DNA from: DASWIG01 sp965371445
GTDB lineage: Bacteria; Acidobacteriota; Thermoanaerobaculia; Multivoradales; J023
DNA: 43,892 bases
Direction of reading: 5' to 3'
NCBI GenBank assembly: GCA_965371445.1
Contig: CBDUYN010000073.1
Coordinates: 1 to 43,892 of the forward strand
Under the pieces are notes generated by a model. That model was not told where the DNA came from and did not search any database. It saw only the letters and a program-made list of their open reading frames with translations. Made by a program: the position numbers and the translations under genes. The first letter of the stretch is position 1, and every line of letters starts with the position of its first letter. Positions 25,772 through 35,568 of the stretch are shown here, piece by piece.

Positions 25772-28700
25772 CTAGAAGGTTCCCAGGTTGGTGTTGTTGA
25801 GCGTGATCATCGGCGAATCCCCGGACGTCTCCTGACAGTCGTGGAGTCTTGCCAGCGGATGGACCGTGACCAGGCTGTGGAGCTTTTCGATCAATTCGGC
25901 GAGAGCCTCGCTGTAGTCCTGATGCTCGGGTCCGCTCGGCGGCAGGGGGAGGGCACCGTCGAGCGGTACCGTAGCGAGCGGGTCCTCGTCGCTCCGGCAC
26001 TGCCCGAGCCCCTCCGCCAGCGTCGCGAGCTCCCGGGTCCAGCCCTCGTAGCACTCTTCGAGCTCCGTCATCTGCCGGTGGCTGATCCAGCAGATCTTCA
26101 GGTAGACGTGGGCCGGCGCCTCGCGCCGCAGGGTGTCCTCGACGAACCGGCGGAACTTGAGGTCCTGGAAGCGCCGCGGCCACGACGGCAGGAGCACCGT
26201 GGCGCGGAACGAGTAGGGATCCTCGACCTTGACGCATTCGCCGGGCTCGCCGAGCTGGACCTGCATGAAGACGTCGCCCGTGGTCCGCTTGCGCAACAGG
26301 ATGTGCTCGACGACGTGGAAGCCCTCGGCCTCGTTCGTCTGACGGAAGGCCTCGACGACCTCGTCTCTTACCTCGGCGGAGGTCGTGGCGCCGAGTACCC
26401 GGTCGTCCTCGCCGGGGCACTTGAGGAGGAGCTCCCAGGCGCTTTCGTCGTCCGTAAGCTCGTAGCTCTCCGCCTTGCTGCCGAGCTCGAAAGCGGCGTC
26501 GAGCAGCACCTCGACGGCGCTTTTCTGCTCGCATTCGATGCTCTCGAAAAGGTTTCCTCCGCCCTCGGCCTCGAGCACGAAATGCCAACCGCCGGGCGCC
26601 TCCTCGATCTTGAAATGGCCGGCAAGCTGCCGGGAGCTCACCTCCTGGAAGCCCAGGAGGCGGTAGACCCGGCGCGTGAAGCCGGAGAGGCCGTCCTCCC
26701 CACCGGGGAAAGGCTCGCGGTAGTCACGCCCCTGGCCGCGCTCGCCGCCGACGCGGGGATAGTCGGCGAGAAAGGCCCGCTTGTCGCCGATGAGCCGTTC
26801 TCGCAGGCCCTTTTTCAGGAGGCTTTCCATCAGGAGGTCGTACTCGGTGAAGTCCTCGGCGAAGCGGGCGACGAGATGCGCGAGGAAACGGTTGCGGCGC
26901 TTGCCGGCGGTCTCGTCGTCCTCGACGATCGCTTCAAGCGCCGTGGCGAGCGACCCGCCGTAGTCCTGGTCCAGCAGCTTCTGGTCGTAGATCTCTTCGA
27001 GGCCCGCGATGCCGGAGACCTCCTGCGTGAAGTAGGTCGTGATGCTCGTGCCGCTCCAGGAGAAGAGGTCGCGGACGTTGGCGAGTTGCGCGAGGTGGTT
27101 GGCCAGCAGCTGCTCGAAAAACATCAGGTAGGCCTTGAGCTGACGCGCCTGCGCCTTGCGCAGCTCGGAGCGCGACTCCGGCACCCGGACCTGCCCCACG
27201 GCGTAGACGGCCGGCAGCTCGTTCTGGACCGGCTCGTAGACCTCGAGGTCCTTCGCCTCGCCGACCGGCACCGGAAGGTCCTTCGGGTGCCCCTTGAGCT
27301 TCGAGGCGAGGTCCGCCGACCTCTTCTCCTCCAACAGCTCCTCGACGGTGCCGCGGTGGGCGAAGTAGGGGAGGTCGTTCTTGTAGAAGACGACCTTGGA
27401 GCGTTCGGGGTTTAGCTCCGGTGCCCGGAACTTGTCCGTCGCGAGCTCCAGGATCCAGTCCTCCTGAGTGCGCAACACCTCGTCGACGAAGCTCAGGAGG
27501 GCGATACGCTTGATGGCGACGACCCCAGGGACGTCCATCAGGATACGGACGACGTCGGAGGTGCGGAGCTCGCAGCGGCGCTTGATGGCGCGAAACTCCT
27601 CGTCGTCGATGAAGCCGTGATCGAGCGGCGGTCCTTCGAAGATCTCGTCGACGGTCTTACCCTTCTCGAGGAGCTCCTCGATGGTGTAGAAACGCACGGC
27701 AGGCGAGACGTGGAGCTCGACCCTGTAGAAGATCTCGGCCAGCACCTCCTCGACGTCGGCGCCGGGCTGGAGCTCGATGTCGGCGCAGAGGGCGATTTCC
27801 TCGATCGCCAGGTCGCAGACGTTGACGAAGTCCTCGCACAGGTTGCGGTGGGCATGGAGCCGTTCCAGGACGGCGAGCCGGACGTCCTCGCGGGTCGTCG
27901 TCGTCGCCGGTGGCGCCGAATCGTCCGCGCTCTCCGGCTCCACGGCGTAGCTCACCTCCCAGTCGTAGAAGAAGAAATAGGCCGCGCCGCCGATGCCTTC
28001 CGTCAGCTCGAGGAGGCGCTCGACGGAGTAGGGATAGTCCGGCGTCGGCGACGGCGTGCGAAAAAGCTCGACGGCGGTCCCGGTGGCCAGCAGCCGGTAG
28101 CCCTCGCCGGGCTCGACGCGAAAGCCCAGGGGGATGCGGGTTTTCTCCCCGGCGGCCTCGGCCATGGCCTCGGCCTCGGCCACCGCCACGCCGTCGGAAT
28201 CGACCAGGTGCACCCTCACCTGCCCCGCCGTCTCCGGATAGACGCTGACCGCCACCAGGAGGAGCTCGTAGCCCACGTCGAAGCGGATCCCGCGTCCCCC
28301 GACCTGGATGAAGCTGCCTCCCTGGGTGTTGTCGAGGAGCCCGGTGCGTACCAGGCGCGGCTCGGCCTCGACGAAGTCCTCGTACTCGATGAAGACGTCG
28401 TAGAGGCCGTTCAGGACGACGTCGTCCGGATCCTCCACCGCCAGCTCGATCTCTGGGACGTCCTCGAGGCGCTCTTCGTCGCGGTCGAGGCGGTACTTGA
28501 CGCTCCGATGCTTCTCGATCCAGGCGTTGCGCACGCCACCGACGTCGATCAGGAGCTTGCGCTGGTCGTCGAAAGAGACCGGATGGTTGGTGAGGACGCC
28601 GCGGGCGGTGTGAAAGTCGCTGGGATTGACCGGGAGGCCGTCCTTGACCACGGTGAGGAGGTCCTCGACGTCGTAGCCGGTCCGGTAGCCGAGCTCGGTG

Positions 28701-28873
28701 ATGGCGTAACAGAGCAGCTCGAGGATCGTGACACCCGGGTCGTGGACGTTGTAGTCGGTCCACAGCTCGTGCCCCAGCGTCTCGACGTGCTTGAGGCCCT
28801 CGGAGCGCAGGAGCGGGTAGTCCTGGCTCTCTTCGAGCTCCGGAGTCTTGGCGATGAAGTCGGAGTCGGCCAT
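25772..28873 (-). CDS. eCIS large baseplate protein (Afp12-like)
   Basis: A 1033-aa protein. Its N terminus (LGHELWTDYNVHDPGVTILELLCYAITELGYRTGYDVEDLL) carries the DPGVTILEL...AITELGYR pattern of baseplate wedge proteins of contractile tails. The C-terminal third (FHVVEHILLRKRT, RDFEDTLRREAPAHVYLKICWI-like sequence, MTELEECYEGW) matches the general form of Afp12-type proteins as I know them. In eCIS this component partners the J-like wedge protein to form the baseplate around the spike. It is 18 bp downstream of the J-like gene and 25 bp upstream of the 1305-aa gene, clearly one operon. The assignment rests on position and the N-terminal motif rather than on a full domain match. Confidence 0.78.
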   Translation of the reverse strand: MADSDFIAKTPELEESQDYPLLRSEGLKHVETLGHELWTDYNVHDPGVTILELLCYAITELGYRTGYDVEDLLTVVKDGLPVNPSDFHTARGVLTNHPVSFDDQRKLLIDVGGVRNAWIEKHRSVKYRLDRDEERLEDVPEIELAVEDPDDVVLNGLYDVFIEYEDFVEAEPRLVRTGLLDNTQGGSFIQVGGRGIRFDVGYELLLVAVSVYPETAGQVRVHLVDSDGVAVAEAEAMAEAAGEKTRIPLGFRVEPGEGYRLLATGTAVELFRTPSPTPDYPYSVERLLELTEGIGGAAYFFFYDWEVSYAVEPESADDSAPPATTTTREDVRLAVLERLHAHRNLCEDFVNVCDLAIEEIALCADIELQPGADVEEVLAEIFYRVELHVSPAVRFYTIEELLEKGKTVDEIFEGPPLDHGFIDDEEFRAIKRRCELRTSDVVRILMDVPGVVAIKRIALLSFVDEVLRTQEDWILELATDKFRAPELNPERSKVVFYKNDLPYFAHRGTVEELLEEKRSADLASKLKGHPKDLPVPVGEAKDLEVYEPVQNELPAVYAVGQVRVPESRSELRKAQARQLKAYLMFFEQLLANHLAQLANVRDLFSWSGTSITTYFTQEVSGIAGLEEIYDQKLLDQDYGGSLATALEAIVEDDETAGKRRNRFLAHLVARFAEDFTEYDLLMESLLKKGLRERLIGDKRAFLADYPRVGGERGQGRDYREPFPGGEDGLSGFTRRVYRLLGFQEVSSRQLAGHFKIEEAPGGWHFVLEAEGGGNLFESIECEQKSAVEVLLDAAFELGSKAESYELTDDESAWELLLKCPGEDDRVLGATTSAEVRDEVVEAFRQTNEAEGFHVVEHILLRKRTTGDVFMQVQLGEPGECVKVEDPYSFRATVLLPSWPRRFQDLKFRRFVEDTLRREAPAHVYLKICWISHRQMTELEECYEGWTRELATLAEGLGQCRSDEDPLATVPLDGALPLPPSGPEHQDYSEALAELIEKLHSLVTVHPLARLHDCQETSGDSPMITLNNTNLGTF

Positions 28874-28891
28874 GGTCTTCGTGCCTCGTCT

Positions 28892-31800
28892 CTAGGCCTC
28901 GGTGTCCTCGCAGGAGACGACGTCGTCGCCCACGGTGTGGGCTTGGGCCGACACCAGCGCCGCGGCGGACCGGGTGGCGACGGCCTCCTCGACGTCTTTG
29001 CGGACGTCGTCCGGGGCCACCAGGTGATCCATCTTGAAGTCGGTCACGAAGTCCACGTAGGGACGCTCTTCCACGTAGTTGAGGATTGCCGAACGGTGGA
29101 TTCGGCCGCCGAAAGCGATGTCCGCCGCGTCGTCGTTGAGCCAGGGGGAGAGGTAGCCGACGATGTCCCTGTCGAGCTGCTGGGTGTAGAGGCCCTTGTC
29201 GTAGCCGGTGTGGAAGCGGACGTTGAACGACACCCGGACCTCCTCGTATTCGGGGTTCTTGACCTCGAGGTCGACGAAGTCGCAGGAGATCTCGGCCAGG
29301 AGCTCACGGATCTCCTCGAGCTTGGCGAGGCTCAGCCGCGGCTTCAGGGGGTCGACGGCGTTCTTGTTGCGCAGGTTCGGCACCGCCACCAGCACGACGT
29401 GGCCAGGCGCGTGCTCGCAGCCGGTTCGGGTGTGGTTGACGCAGCGGACCTTGTAGACCTCGGGGAAGCTCTCCAGCACCAGGCGCTCGTAGTCGAAGAC
29501 CGTCACCGCCCGGCCGCGGTGACGCAGCCGTTCGCTGACCCGGACGTAGAAGGCGTCGCCGGACTCCTGCGTCCGGCCGCCGAAGGAGGCGTAGAGCTGG
29601 GTGAGAGACTTGACGGCCGCCTCGCGGCTCTTCATCTTGGCGATCCTGCCGGCGGCGAGTGCGGTCGCGAGGTGGCTCGGATCGTTGCCCTGGTCGCGAA
29701 AGCTCGCCACTACGGCCTGGGGATGGACGCCGATCAATTTCGGCACCGCCTTCGAATTCTCGGCGACGCTCGCTTTGATCCAGTAGAGGGAGGAGGGCAG
29801 GACCGTTTTCGCCGCAGTCATCTCCTTGGGCACGGCGAGCTTGACGATGCCGGAGGCGATGAGCCCCTGGGTCGTGTCGGAGAGGACCTCGGAGGTCTTG
29901 AAGTCGACCCACTCCTCGTCCGCGAGATAGGACCAGACGACCTCCTTGGCCGTCGCGAGCGGGTCTTCGCTCCCCTCGGCCACCTGGAAGAGAAGCGTCA
30001 GGTTCTGCGGCGGCACGAGGCCGTCGAGGCCGATCAGGAGCGTCCCCTCGGCGGTCTCGGTGCGGGTGGTTCCGTCGTCGTCTTTCACCGTGACCGGAAA
30101 CTCCGGCACCAGCCGGGCACCGGTGGGGACGAGCGAGCGGTGTCCGAAGGGCCCGATCTGGAAGATCTGCTCGGTCGAGTCCTCGGCCTTGCCGAGCTTT
30201 GCCGTGTAGCCCAGGGTGAACGACGCCATGAGCGGCGTGTAGGGCGGGTTGGGGACGTCGCCTTGGCCGATCGCCGCTTTGGCCAACAACTTCGGATAGA
30301 GGCCGTGAAGGAAGCTCTGCTTCAGGGTGGCGCGCAGGAAGCCCTGGCGGAGGGTGGGATCGAAGCTCTCGAAGCCCTCGGGCTCGGTGTCCCGAGGCAA
30401 AGCCGTGAGCGGTAAGGAGAGCGTCGGCCGTGACTTGGGAGCCTCGGCCGAGTTGCCGTCGAACAACCTCCGGACGGCATCGTCGTCCCAGCTCGCTTCT
30501 TCGACCCACTCTCCGTCCTGGAGGACGCTGTAAGCGGCCTGGAAGTAGTCGTTGCCGGTGACGATGGGGACCTCGACCGGCGGGACCGAGCTGTCCAGCG
30601 TCTTGTAGGCCGCGTAGTGGCTCACGAAGCTCTCCTCCGGCAGATCCGCCCACTCGATGGTCAGGTCGAGGGAGGTGACCGATTTCGGGAAGACCTCGGG
30701 GCTCCCGACCAGGAAGCTGCTCCCTTTCTTGGGGATCGGACCGAAAGGAAGGAACGGTTTCGCCGGATTCAAGACACCGACGTCGTTTTCGAGGATCAGG
30801 TTCCGCAGGCCCTCGACTTGGACGGTGATCCCGAGCTTTCTTATGCTCAATCCCTCGAAGTACTTATAGGGGCAGGACTTCGAGCTCTCGAGGACGAGCT
30901 TCAAGACCGGATAAGGGGTCTTGAAGCCGTCGAGCAAGATCTCGTCGTCGTAGGCGACGACGCCGTCCTCGCCCGCTTCCAGCTTCAGGGTGTAGACCAA
31001 GATGGGTCTTAGGCTGTTCGCCCTCCTGACCTCGGCGCCCTCGACCTCGAGGGAAAGCCATTCCTTCTTGCCGCTGGCGTAGACCTTGACGTTGTCCTTG
31101 AGCTCGGTCTCGACGCCCGGTCCGGCCAAGGTGCCCGGGCTTTCCGCCAGCAGCCGGAAGGTGAGGGTGATCGTGCGGGTGCCCTCGGCGAGGAGGAACA
31201 TCGGTGAGGCGACGGCGAAGCCGATCTCGGCGTCGGGCATGGACGTGCCGCCAAAAGTCTCCCACTTGCCGTCCTCGTCTTCGATCGCCGCTCCCTCGCC
31301 GTCGGCCGAGTCGGCGTCCGGCGCCGCGTAGACGTTCACGACGACGCCGTCGGTGTCCTTTTCTACGAAGACGGTCTTGAGGCCGTGGTCCTCGTCGAGA
31401 ACCGCCCGGTTCACGACGAGCTCTGAGTCGGTGGCGTAGAGGAGGTCGACGCCGGTCGAGTCCTTGCCGGCCTTGAGGAAGGTGTCTTCCGCGAGCGTAT
31501 GGGTCTTGAAGCTTTTCGCCAGCTCGAAGAGCTGGTGGACCTGATCCGGCTCCGCGGCACGGGTCGTGAGGCCGAGGACCTCCCGGTAATAGAAGTCGAG
31601 GTGTGCCTCGGTCAAGGTGTTGAGGTGATCGCGGGCGTGCTCCAAGAGCTGTAGGAAGGCGAGGAGAAGCGCCATGTGGGGCGGATGCTCGGGGTAGTCC
31701 GTGAGCGTCTCCTCGAGAAAGGCCGGCGCCTCGCCGACGAGGAAGACGAGGGCCTCGTAGAGGCGCTCGAAGCTCTGGGCCAGCCGCTCGGCGGCCAGGG

Positions 31801-32413
31801 CGACCTCCTCGTCGCGGACCGGCGCGCCCGACGGGAAAAGCGAGGGGTCGCTTTCGGCTCCCGAAAGCGCCCAGGCTTCGCTCCACTCGCCGGTGTCGAT
31901 CGTCTCGACCGGCAGGCCCAGCTCCGCGGCCCGCAGCGCGGCGGCGGCGACCCCGCGCAGGGCGTCGGCGAGGACCGCTCCGAGGAGGCGCTCGAGGGCG
32001 CGCCGCAGCGCCAGCCCCTCGGTCGATTTTCGGTACCAGCTCTCGAAGGTCTCGGCGAGGTCGAGGATGGGCGGGAAAAGCGCCACGAAAGCCGCCTCCT
32101 TCGGGGCGGCGACGGCGACGGCGTCAAAGGCATCCTCGAATGCCTTCCGCAGCTTCTCGGGATCGGTTTCGGCGACGGCCGCGACCAGCGTGCTCGGGTC
32201 GGAGTCGACGAGCTCGGTCCAGTCGCCGCCAGGAGAGCCGTCCGGGCTGTAGTAGCGCAGGAGCCGGGCGTACTTGCGCCCGTAAAGAAGCAGGTCCGAG
32301 AGCTCGCGTTCGTCGACCTGGACCCAAGACGGCGCCAGCGCTTCCGTGAGGCGCTGGCGCTGGCTGGAGCCGTCGCGCCGCAGAGGATTGAGAAAAAGGC
32401 AGTCCTCGCTCAT
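28892..32413 (-). CDS. eCIS baseplate J / gp6-like wedge protein (Afp11-like)
   Basis: A 1173-aa baseplate wedge protein. The ATG at 32413 overlaps the TGA of the gp25-like gene by four bases (ATGA). The C-terminal part is recognisably baseplate J-like: RGRAVTVFDYERLVLESFPEVYKVRCVNHT, then VLVAVPNLRNKNAVDPLKPRLS, LEVKNPEYEEVRVSFNVRFHTGYDKG, and YLSPWLNDDAADIAFGGRIHRSAILNYVEE. The N terminus starts MSEDCLFLNPLRRDGSSQRQRLTEAL, as in other large Afp11-type proteins. It anchors the sheath to the tube at the baseplate. Confidence 0.88.
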   Translation of the reverse strand: MSEDCLFLNPLRRDGSSQRQRLTEALAPSWVQVDERELSDLLLYGRKYARLLRYYSPDGSPGGDWTELVDSDPSTLVAAVAETDPEKLRKAFEDAFDAVAVAAPKEAAFVALFPPILDLAETFESWYRKSTEGLALRRALERLLGAVLADALRGVAAAALRAAELGLPVETIDTGEWSEAWALSGAESDPSLFPSGAPVRDEEVALAAERLAQSFERLYEALVFLVGEAPAFLEETLTDYPEHPPHMALLLAFLQLLEHARDHLNTLTEAHLDFYYREVLGLTTRAAEPDQVHQLFELAKSFKTHTLAEDTFLKAGKDSTGVDLLYATDSELVVNRAVLDEDHGLKTVFVEKDTDGVVVNVYAAPDADSADGEGAAIEDEDGKWETFGGTSMPDAEIGFAVASPMFLLAEGTRTITLTFRLLAESPGTLAGPGVETELKDNVKVYASGKKEWLSLEVEGAEVRRANSLRPILVYTLKLEAGEDGVVAYDDEILLDGFKTPYPVLKLVLESSKSCPYKYFEGLSIRKLGITVQVEGLRNLILENDVGVLNPAKPFLPFGPIPKKGSSFLVGSPEVFPKSVTSLDLTIEWADLPEESFVSHYAAYKTLDSSVPPVEVPIVTGNDYFQAAYSVLQDGEWVEEASWDDDAVRRLFDGNSAEAPKSRPTLSLPLTALPRDTEPEGFESFDPTLRQGFLRATLKQSFLHGLYPKLLAKAAIGQGDVPNPPYTPLMASFTLGYTAKLGKAEDSTEQIFQIGPFGHRSLVPTGARLVPEFPVTVKDDDGTTRTETAEGTLLIGLDGLVPPQNLTLLFQVAEGSEDPLATAKEVVWSYLADEEWVDFKTSEVLSDTTQGLIASGIVKLAVPKEMTAAKTVLPSSLYWIKASVAENSKAVPKLIGVHPQAVVASFRDQGNDPSHLATALAAGRIAKMKSREAAVKSLTQLYASFGGRTQESGDAFYVRVSERLRHRGRAVTVFDYERLVLESFPEVYKVRCVNHTRTGCEHAPGHVVLVAVPNLRNKNAVDPLKPRLSLAKLEEIRELLAEISCDFVDLEVKNPEYEEVRVSFNVRFHTGYDKGLYTQQLDRDIVGYLSPWLNDDAADIAFGGRIHRSAILNYVEERPYVDFVTDFKMDHLVAPDDVRKDVEEAVATRSAAALVSAQAHTVGDDVVSCEDTEA

Positions 32414-32823
32414 CGCTTCACCTGCGTCCCTTCACTCAGGTAGAAGGGGTAGACGAAGTTGTTGCGGGTGTTGGTGGTGGCGATGGTGTAGTCGATCGTG
32501 ATGTCGATGCGTCCCTCTTCGCTTTCGAGCTCGAAGGTCACGTCGTCCAAGAGGATGCGCGGCTCGAAATAAAGGATCGCGGTCTTGATCAAATCCTTCA
32601 TGTAGGCCTGGAGCGTCAGGTCGAGGGGCTCGAAAAGGAGGCGGTGGAGGTTGCAGCCGTACTTGGGCTGCATCACCCGCTCGCCGACCTCGGTCGAGAG
32701 CAGGATCTCGAGGCTCTGGCGGATGTCCTCCTCGTCGGAGACGGTCTCCACCCCGCGCAGGCCGCGTACGAAGGTGGGAGGAAATCCCCATCCGGTGCCG
32801 AGAAAGGAGCGCTCCTTGGCCAT
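32410..32823 (-). CDS. gp25-like baseplate wedge protein (Afp9-like)
   Basis: A 137-aa protein of the T4 gp25/GPW family: GTGWGFPPTFVRGLRGVETVSDEEDIRQSLEILLSTEVGERVMQPKYGCNLHRLLFEP with the EPR-like motif near the end (YFEPRILLDDVTFELE). gp25 nucleates sheath assembly on the baseplate. The length is normal. It starts 10 bp after the PAAR stop and overlaps the next gene by 4 bp. Confidence 0.95.
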   Translation of the reverse strand: MAKERSFLGTGWGFPPTFVRGLRGVETVSDEEDIRQSLEILLSTEVGERVMQPKYGCNLHRLLFEPLDLTLQAYMKDLIKTAILYFEPRILLDDVTFELESEEGRIDITIDYTIATTNTRNNFVYPFYLSEGTQVKR

Positions 32824-32833
32824 GACCTACCTC

Positions 32834-33112
32834 TTAGCCGATGATCACCGTGGGCTCGCCGACGGCGGCCGAGGCGCCGCAGATACAGACGTCGCCGACA
32901 CGCAGCGCGGGCTTGCCCGCGATCAGGACCGTGACGGAGCCGATAGGAAACGGGCTCGCGGTCGGCACGTGGGCCGGCGGCGGAATCGGACAGACGTGCT
33001 GATCGGTGGCCACCGCCGCCGGCATCCCGCCGATCAGGACGGTCGGCACGCCGGGACCGACGATCGTGCCGCCGTGGGTGGAGAGATCCGTGACTCTTGC
33101 TGCCGGGGGCAT
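32834..33112 (-). CDS. PAAR spike-tip protein (Afp10-like)
   Basis: A 92-aa PAAR-repeat protein: MPPAARVTDLSTHGGTIVGPGVPTVLIGGMPAAVATDQHVCP...GSVTVLIAGKPALRVGDVCICGASAAVGEPTVIIG. The His and Cys residues that bind the tip metal are present (THGG, DQHVCP, DVCIC). It caps the spike and pierces the target membrane. AGGAGG precedes the ATG. No toxin extension is present. It starts 11 bp after the spike gene. Confidence 0.96.
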   Translation of the reverse strand: MPPAARVTDLSTHGGTIVGPGVPTVLIGGMPAAVATDQHVCPIPPPAHVPTASPFPIGSVTVLIAGKPALRVGDVCICGASAAVGEPTVIIG

Positions 33113-33123
33113 CCTTTATCCTC

Positions 33124-34878
33124 CTAGTTGATCTGCACGACCGAGCCCTTGACCACCGTGGAGCCGCCCGAGGAGATCTCGGCGCCGGCCGAGCCCTCGG
33201 CCTTGAGCTGCGCCGAGGCCGCGGACGAGACGTTCGAGCCCTCGATCTTGACGTCGCCGCTCGCCTTGATCGAAATGTCGGCCGAGCTCTCGATCGTGAT
33301 GCCGGCCGAGTCCATCACCAGCTTGTTGCCGTTCTCGTCTTCGAGGGTGATCCCGCCGTCCTCGTCGGAAAGGACGGCGGTGTTGCCGTTCGGCGTCAGG
33401 AGCGTGATCGTTTTCTTGTCGTCGTCGAAAAGCAGCTTCATCTCCGAGCGGGTGACGAAGCCTTTTTCGTGGTTGTCGTCGCTCGCCGCGATCGGGGCGG
33501 GCTTGGCGCTGGAGTTGAGCATCCCCAGGAGCACGGGGTTGCGGGGATCGTCGTTCAGGAAACCCAGCACCACCTCGTCGCCGATCTCGGGACGGAAAAA
33601 GCTTCCCCGGCTCTCGCCGGCGTCGAGCGTCGCCACCCGCGCCCAGGTGCCTTGCTCCGCGGGGTCGACGATTGGGACGCGGACCTGGACACGGTCCTCG
33701 CCGGCGGGATCCCCTTCGAGCGCGCTGACCAGGCCGATCTGGAGGCCGGAGACGGCGGGTAGGAGGCCCTGGGCCGGAGCTTCGACGATGCGCCTCTCGC
33801 GGCCGCCAAACCACTCCGGGTCGAGCCCGAAGGTGATGTCGGTCTCGAAGTTCTTGCCGTTGATCTCGTGGCGTACGCCGGAGACCAGGGCCTTGCCGGT
33901 GAAGCGGTCGCCGACGCCGCCGAGCTCGACCAAATCGCCGGGCACGACGCCGGTGAAGCCCTGGATCCGCGCTCGGCCCCGCACCTTGGCGAAAGCGCTC
34001 TTCAGGCGCTGGGCGTCGGCCCAGGCCTGGAGCTCGTCGTCGGCGAGCTGGCCGGCGTGGCGCAGCTCGAGGGTCTCGAGGCCGAGGACCGAGGCCAGCT
34101 CGTCTTCGGTGGCGTTGCCGGGAGCGGTCGCCGACGCCGCGGCCCCTTCGAGCTCGAGGCGCTCCTGGCCGGCGGCGTCCCAGCCCGCGGCCTCGACCGC
34201 GGCGAGCTCGTCGCGGGCGTCCATCACCGCCTCGAAGTCGAGGAGGTTGCCGCCGTAGGTCAACGAGAGCGCGGGCTCGGCGCTCGCGTCGGGCGCCTTG
34301 ACTACCAGCGTGCCGTCGAGGGTTGAGACCAGCTTGCCGTTGGCCTCCGCCCGGGTCACGAGGAAGTCCCAGTCGGTGGCGTAGAACTGCACCATCTGCT
34401 CGTGGGTGACCCCGGTCGCCTCGACGTCGGGAGTGAGGCCCGCGTTCGAGGCGATCTCCTCGATCACCTCCGAATCCTTGACGTCGTAGTAGTAGGCGCT
34501 CTTGCGGCCCACCGTCAGCTTGACGGCGGCGTCGCGGCATTCGACGCGCAGCACCGAGGGCTTGTGATTGTAGACCCGCAGGCCGTGGCGGACGACGATG
34601 CCTTTGAAAATGGTTTCCTCGTCGCTGTGGTAGCCGGCCTGGATCTCGATCTCGGCGCCGGGCAGGAAGTCGGCGGCGTTCGAGACCTTGAAGTCCTCGG
34701 TCGCGGGATCGCCATCGAAGACGAGGACCTCGGCCGTCGCGACGCGGTTGAACGCGCGCGAGACCACGACCGCCTGGATCTGGTACTCGGTGCTCACCTG
34801 GGTGCCCGAGACGAGGACCTTGAAGGTCGGCCGGTCCGCCGGGGCGCTGGTCGGGATGGTGCGGTCGTCTTCGCTCAT
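33124..34878 (-). CDS. VgrG-like central spike protein (Afp8-like)
   Basis: A 584-aa protein with a gp27-like N-terminal hub (FKVLVSGTQVSTEYQIQAVVVSRAFNRVATAEVLVFDGD, LRVECRDAAVKLTVGRKSAYYYDVKDSEVIEEIA), a gp5 OB-fold (DRVQVRVPIVDPAEQGTWARVATLDAGESRGSFFRPEIGDEVVLGFLNDDPRNPVLLGML), and a C-terminal beta-helix needle rich in alternating polar and hydrophobic residues (KLVMDSAGITIESSADISIKASGDVKIEG) ending VVKGSVVQIN. It forms the trimeric spike beneath the tube. The length and order are standard for eCIS. Confidence 0.95.
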   Translation of the reverse strand: MSEDDRTIPTSAPADRPTFKVLVSGTQVSTEYQIQAVVVSRAFNRVATAEVLVFDGDPATEDFKVSNAADFLPGAEIEIQAGYHSDEETIFKGIVVRHGLRVYNHKPSVLRVECRDAAVKLTVGRKSAYYYDVKDSEVIEEIASNAGLTPDVEATGVTHEQMVQFYATDWDFLVTRAEANGKLVSTLDGTLVVKAPDASAEPALSLTYGGNLLDFEAVMDARDELAAVEAAGWDAAGQERLELEGAAASATAPGNATEDELASVLGLETLELRHAGQLADDELQAWADAQRLKSAFAKVRGRARIQGFTGVVPGDLVELGGVGDRFTGKALVSGVRHEINGKNFETDITFGLDPEWFGGRERRIVEAPAQGLLPAVSGLQIGLVSALEGDPAGEDRVQVRVPIVDPAEQGTWARVATLDAGESRGSFFRPEIGDEVVLGFLNDDPRNPVLLGMLNSSAKPAPIAASDDNHEKGFVTRSEMKLLFDDDKKTITLLTPNGNTAVLSDEDGGITLEDENGNKLVMDSAGITIESSADISIKASGDVKIEGSNVSSAASAQLKAEGSAGAEISSGGSTVVKGSVVQIN

Positions 34879-34890
34879 CGGCTCGACTCT

Positions 34891-35568
34891 CTACGCTTTT
34901 ACCGTCGCCTCTTTGATCGGCGGGAAGGCCAGGCGTTGGCCCACCTCTAAACGGCGATAGCTTTTCAAGTTGTTGAACTGGGCGACCTGGAGGTAGCGCG
35001 AGGCGTCGCCGTAGTAGCGGTGGGCGAGCAGCGAGAGGTGCTCGCCGGCTTTGACCTCGTGGACGTGGGTGAGGTCCGGCGAGCTCGTCCTCTGCTCCGC
35101 GGCGCGCAGCGTGTCCTCGACGTTCTCGGCAAAGGTGGCCTTGACCTTGGCCCGCAGCGGATAGCCGTCGGGCTTGAACAGCGTATAGGTGACCTCGGCG
35201 GACTTGAGCACACATTTCGAAAGCAGCGATCCCCAGGAGAGCTTCAGGTACATGGGCCGATGGATCTCGCTGTCGTGCTTGCCGGTCACCGTCAAGAAGC
35301 GGTCGATCTCTTCGCGCACCTCGACTTTGTCCGCCGCCGTGCCGGTGCCGTCGAAGAGGAGCTCGAAGGTGTACTCCTGCGGCTTGATCTTGCCGAACAC
35401 CTGGGGGCTCCCGGTGTCACCCTGTCCCTGGCGTTCCTCGTATTCGATCTCGTACTTCTGGCTGTAGGTGTTGGGATTGAACATCACGGTGAAGCTCATG
35501 GCGGCCGACCCCGAGTAGTCGGCCTCCTTGAAGGCTTCGATCACCATCTTCTTGAGCTCGCCAGACAT
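34891..35568 (-). CDS. LysM-containing tube-baseplate adaptor (Afp7-like)
   Basis: A 225-aa protein with an N-terminal phage-adaptor region (MSFTVMFNPNTYSQKYEIEYEERQGQGDTG) and a C-terminal LysM-like domain (THVHEVKAGEHLSLLAHRYYGDASRYLQVAQFNNLKSYRRLEVGQRLAFPP), as in gp53/Afp7 proteins, which link spike and inner tube. Its ATG directly abuts the TAG of the upstream DUF5908-like gene, with GAGGAG inside that gene's end serving as ribosome-binding site. Confidence 0.94.
   Translation of the reverse strand: MSGELKKMVIEAFKEADYSGSAAMSFTVMFNPNTYSQKYEIEYEERQGQGDTGSPQVFGKIKPQEYTFELLFDGTGTAADKVEVREEIDRFLTVTGKHDSEIHRPMYLKLSWGSLLSKCVLKSAEVTYTLFKPDGYPLRAKVKATFAENVEDTLRAAEQRTSSPDLTHVHEVKAGEHLSLLAHRYYGDASRYLQVAQFNNLKSYRRLEVGQRLAFPPIKEATVKA

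Noticed and set aside
27617..30415. 932-aa plus-strand open frame
   Set aside because: Antisense to both large baseplate genes; composition (Asp/Val/His-rich) is that of a reverse-complement shadow.
33116..35215. 699-aa minus-strand open frame over the spike and LysM genes
   Set aside because: Arg/Pro/Gly-rich out-of-frame shadow of the VgrG-like and LysM genes.
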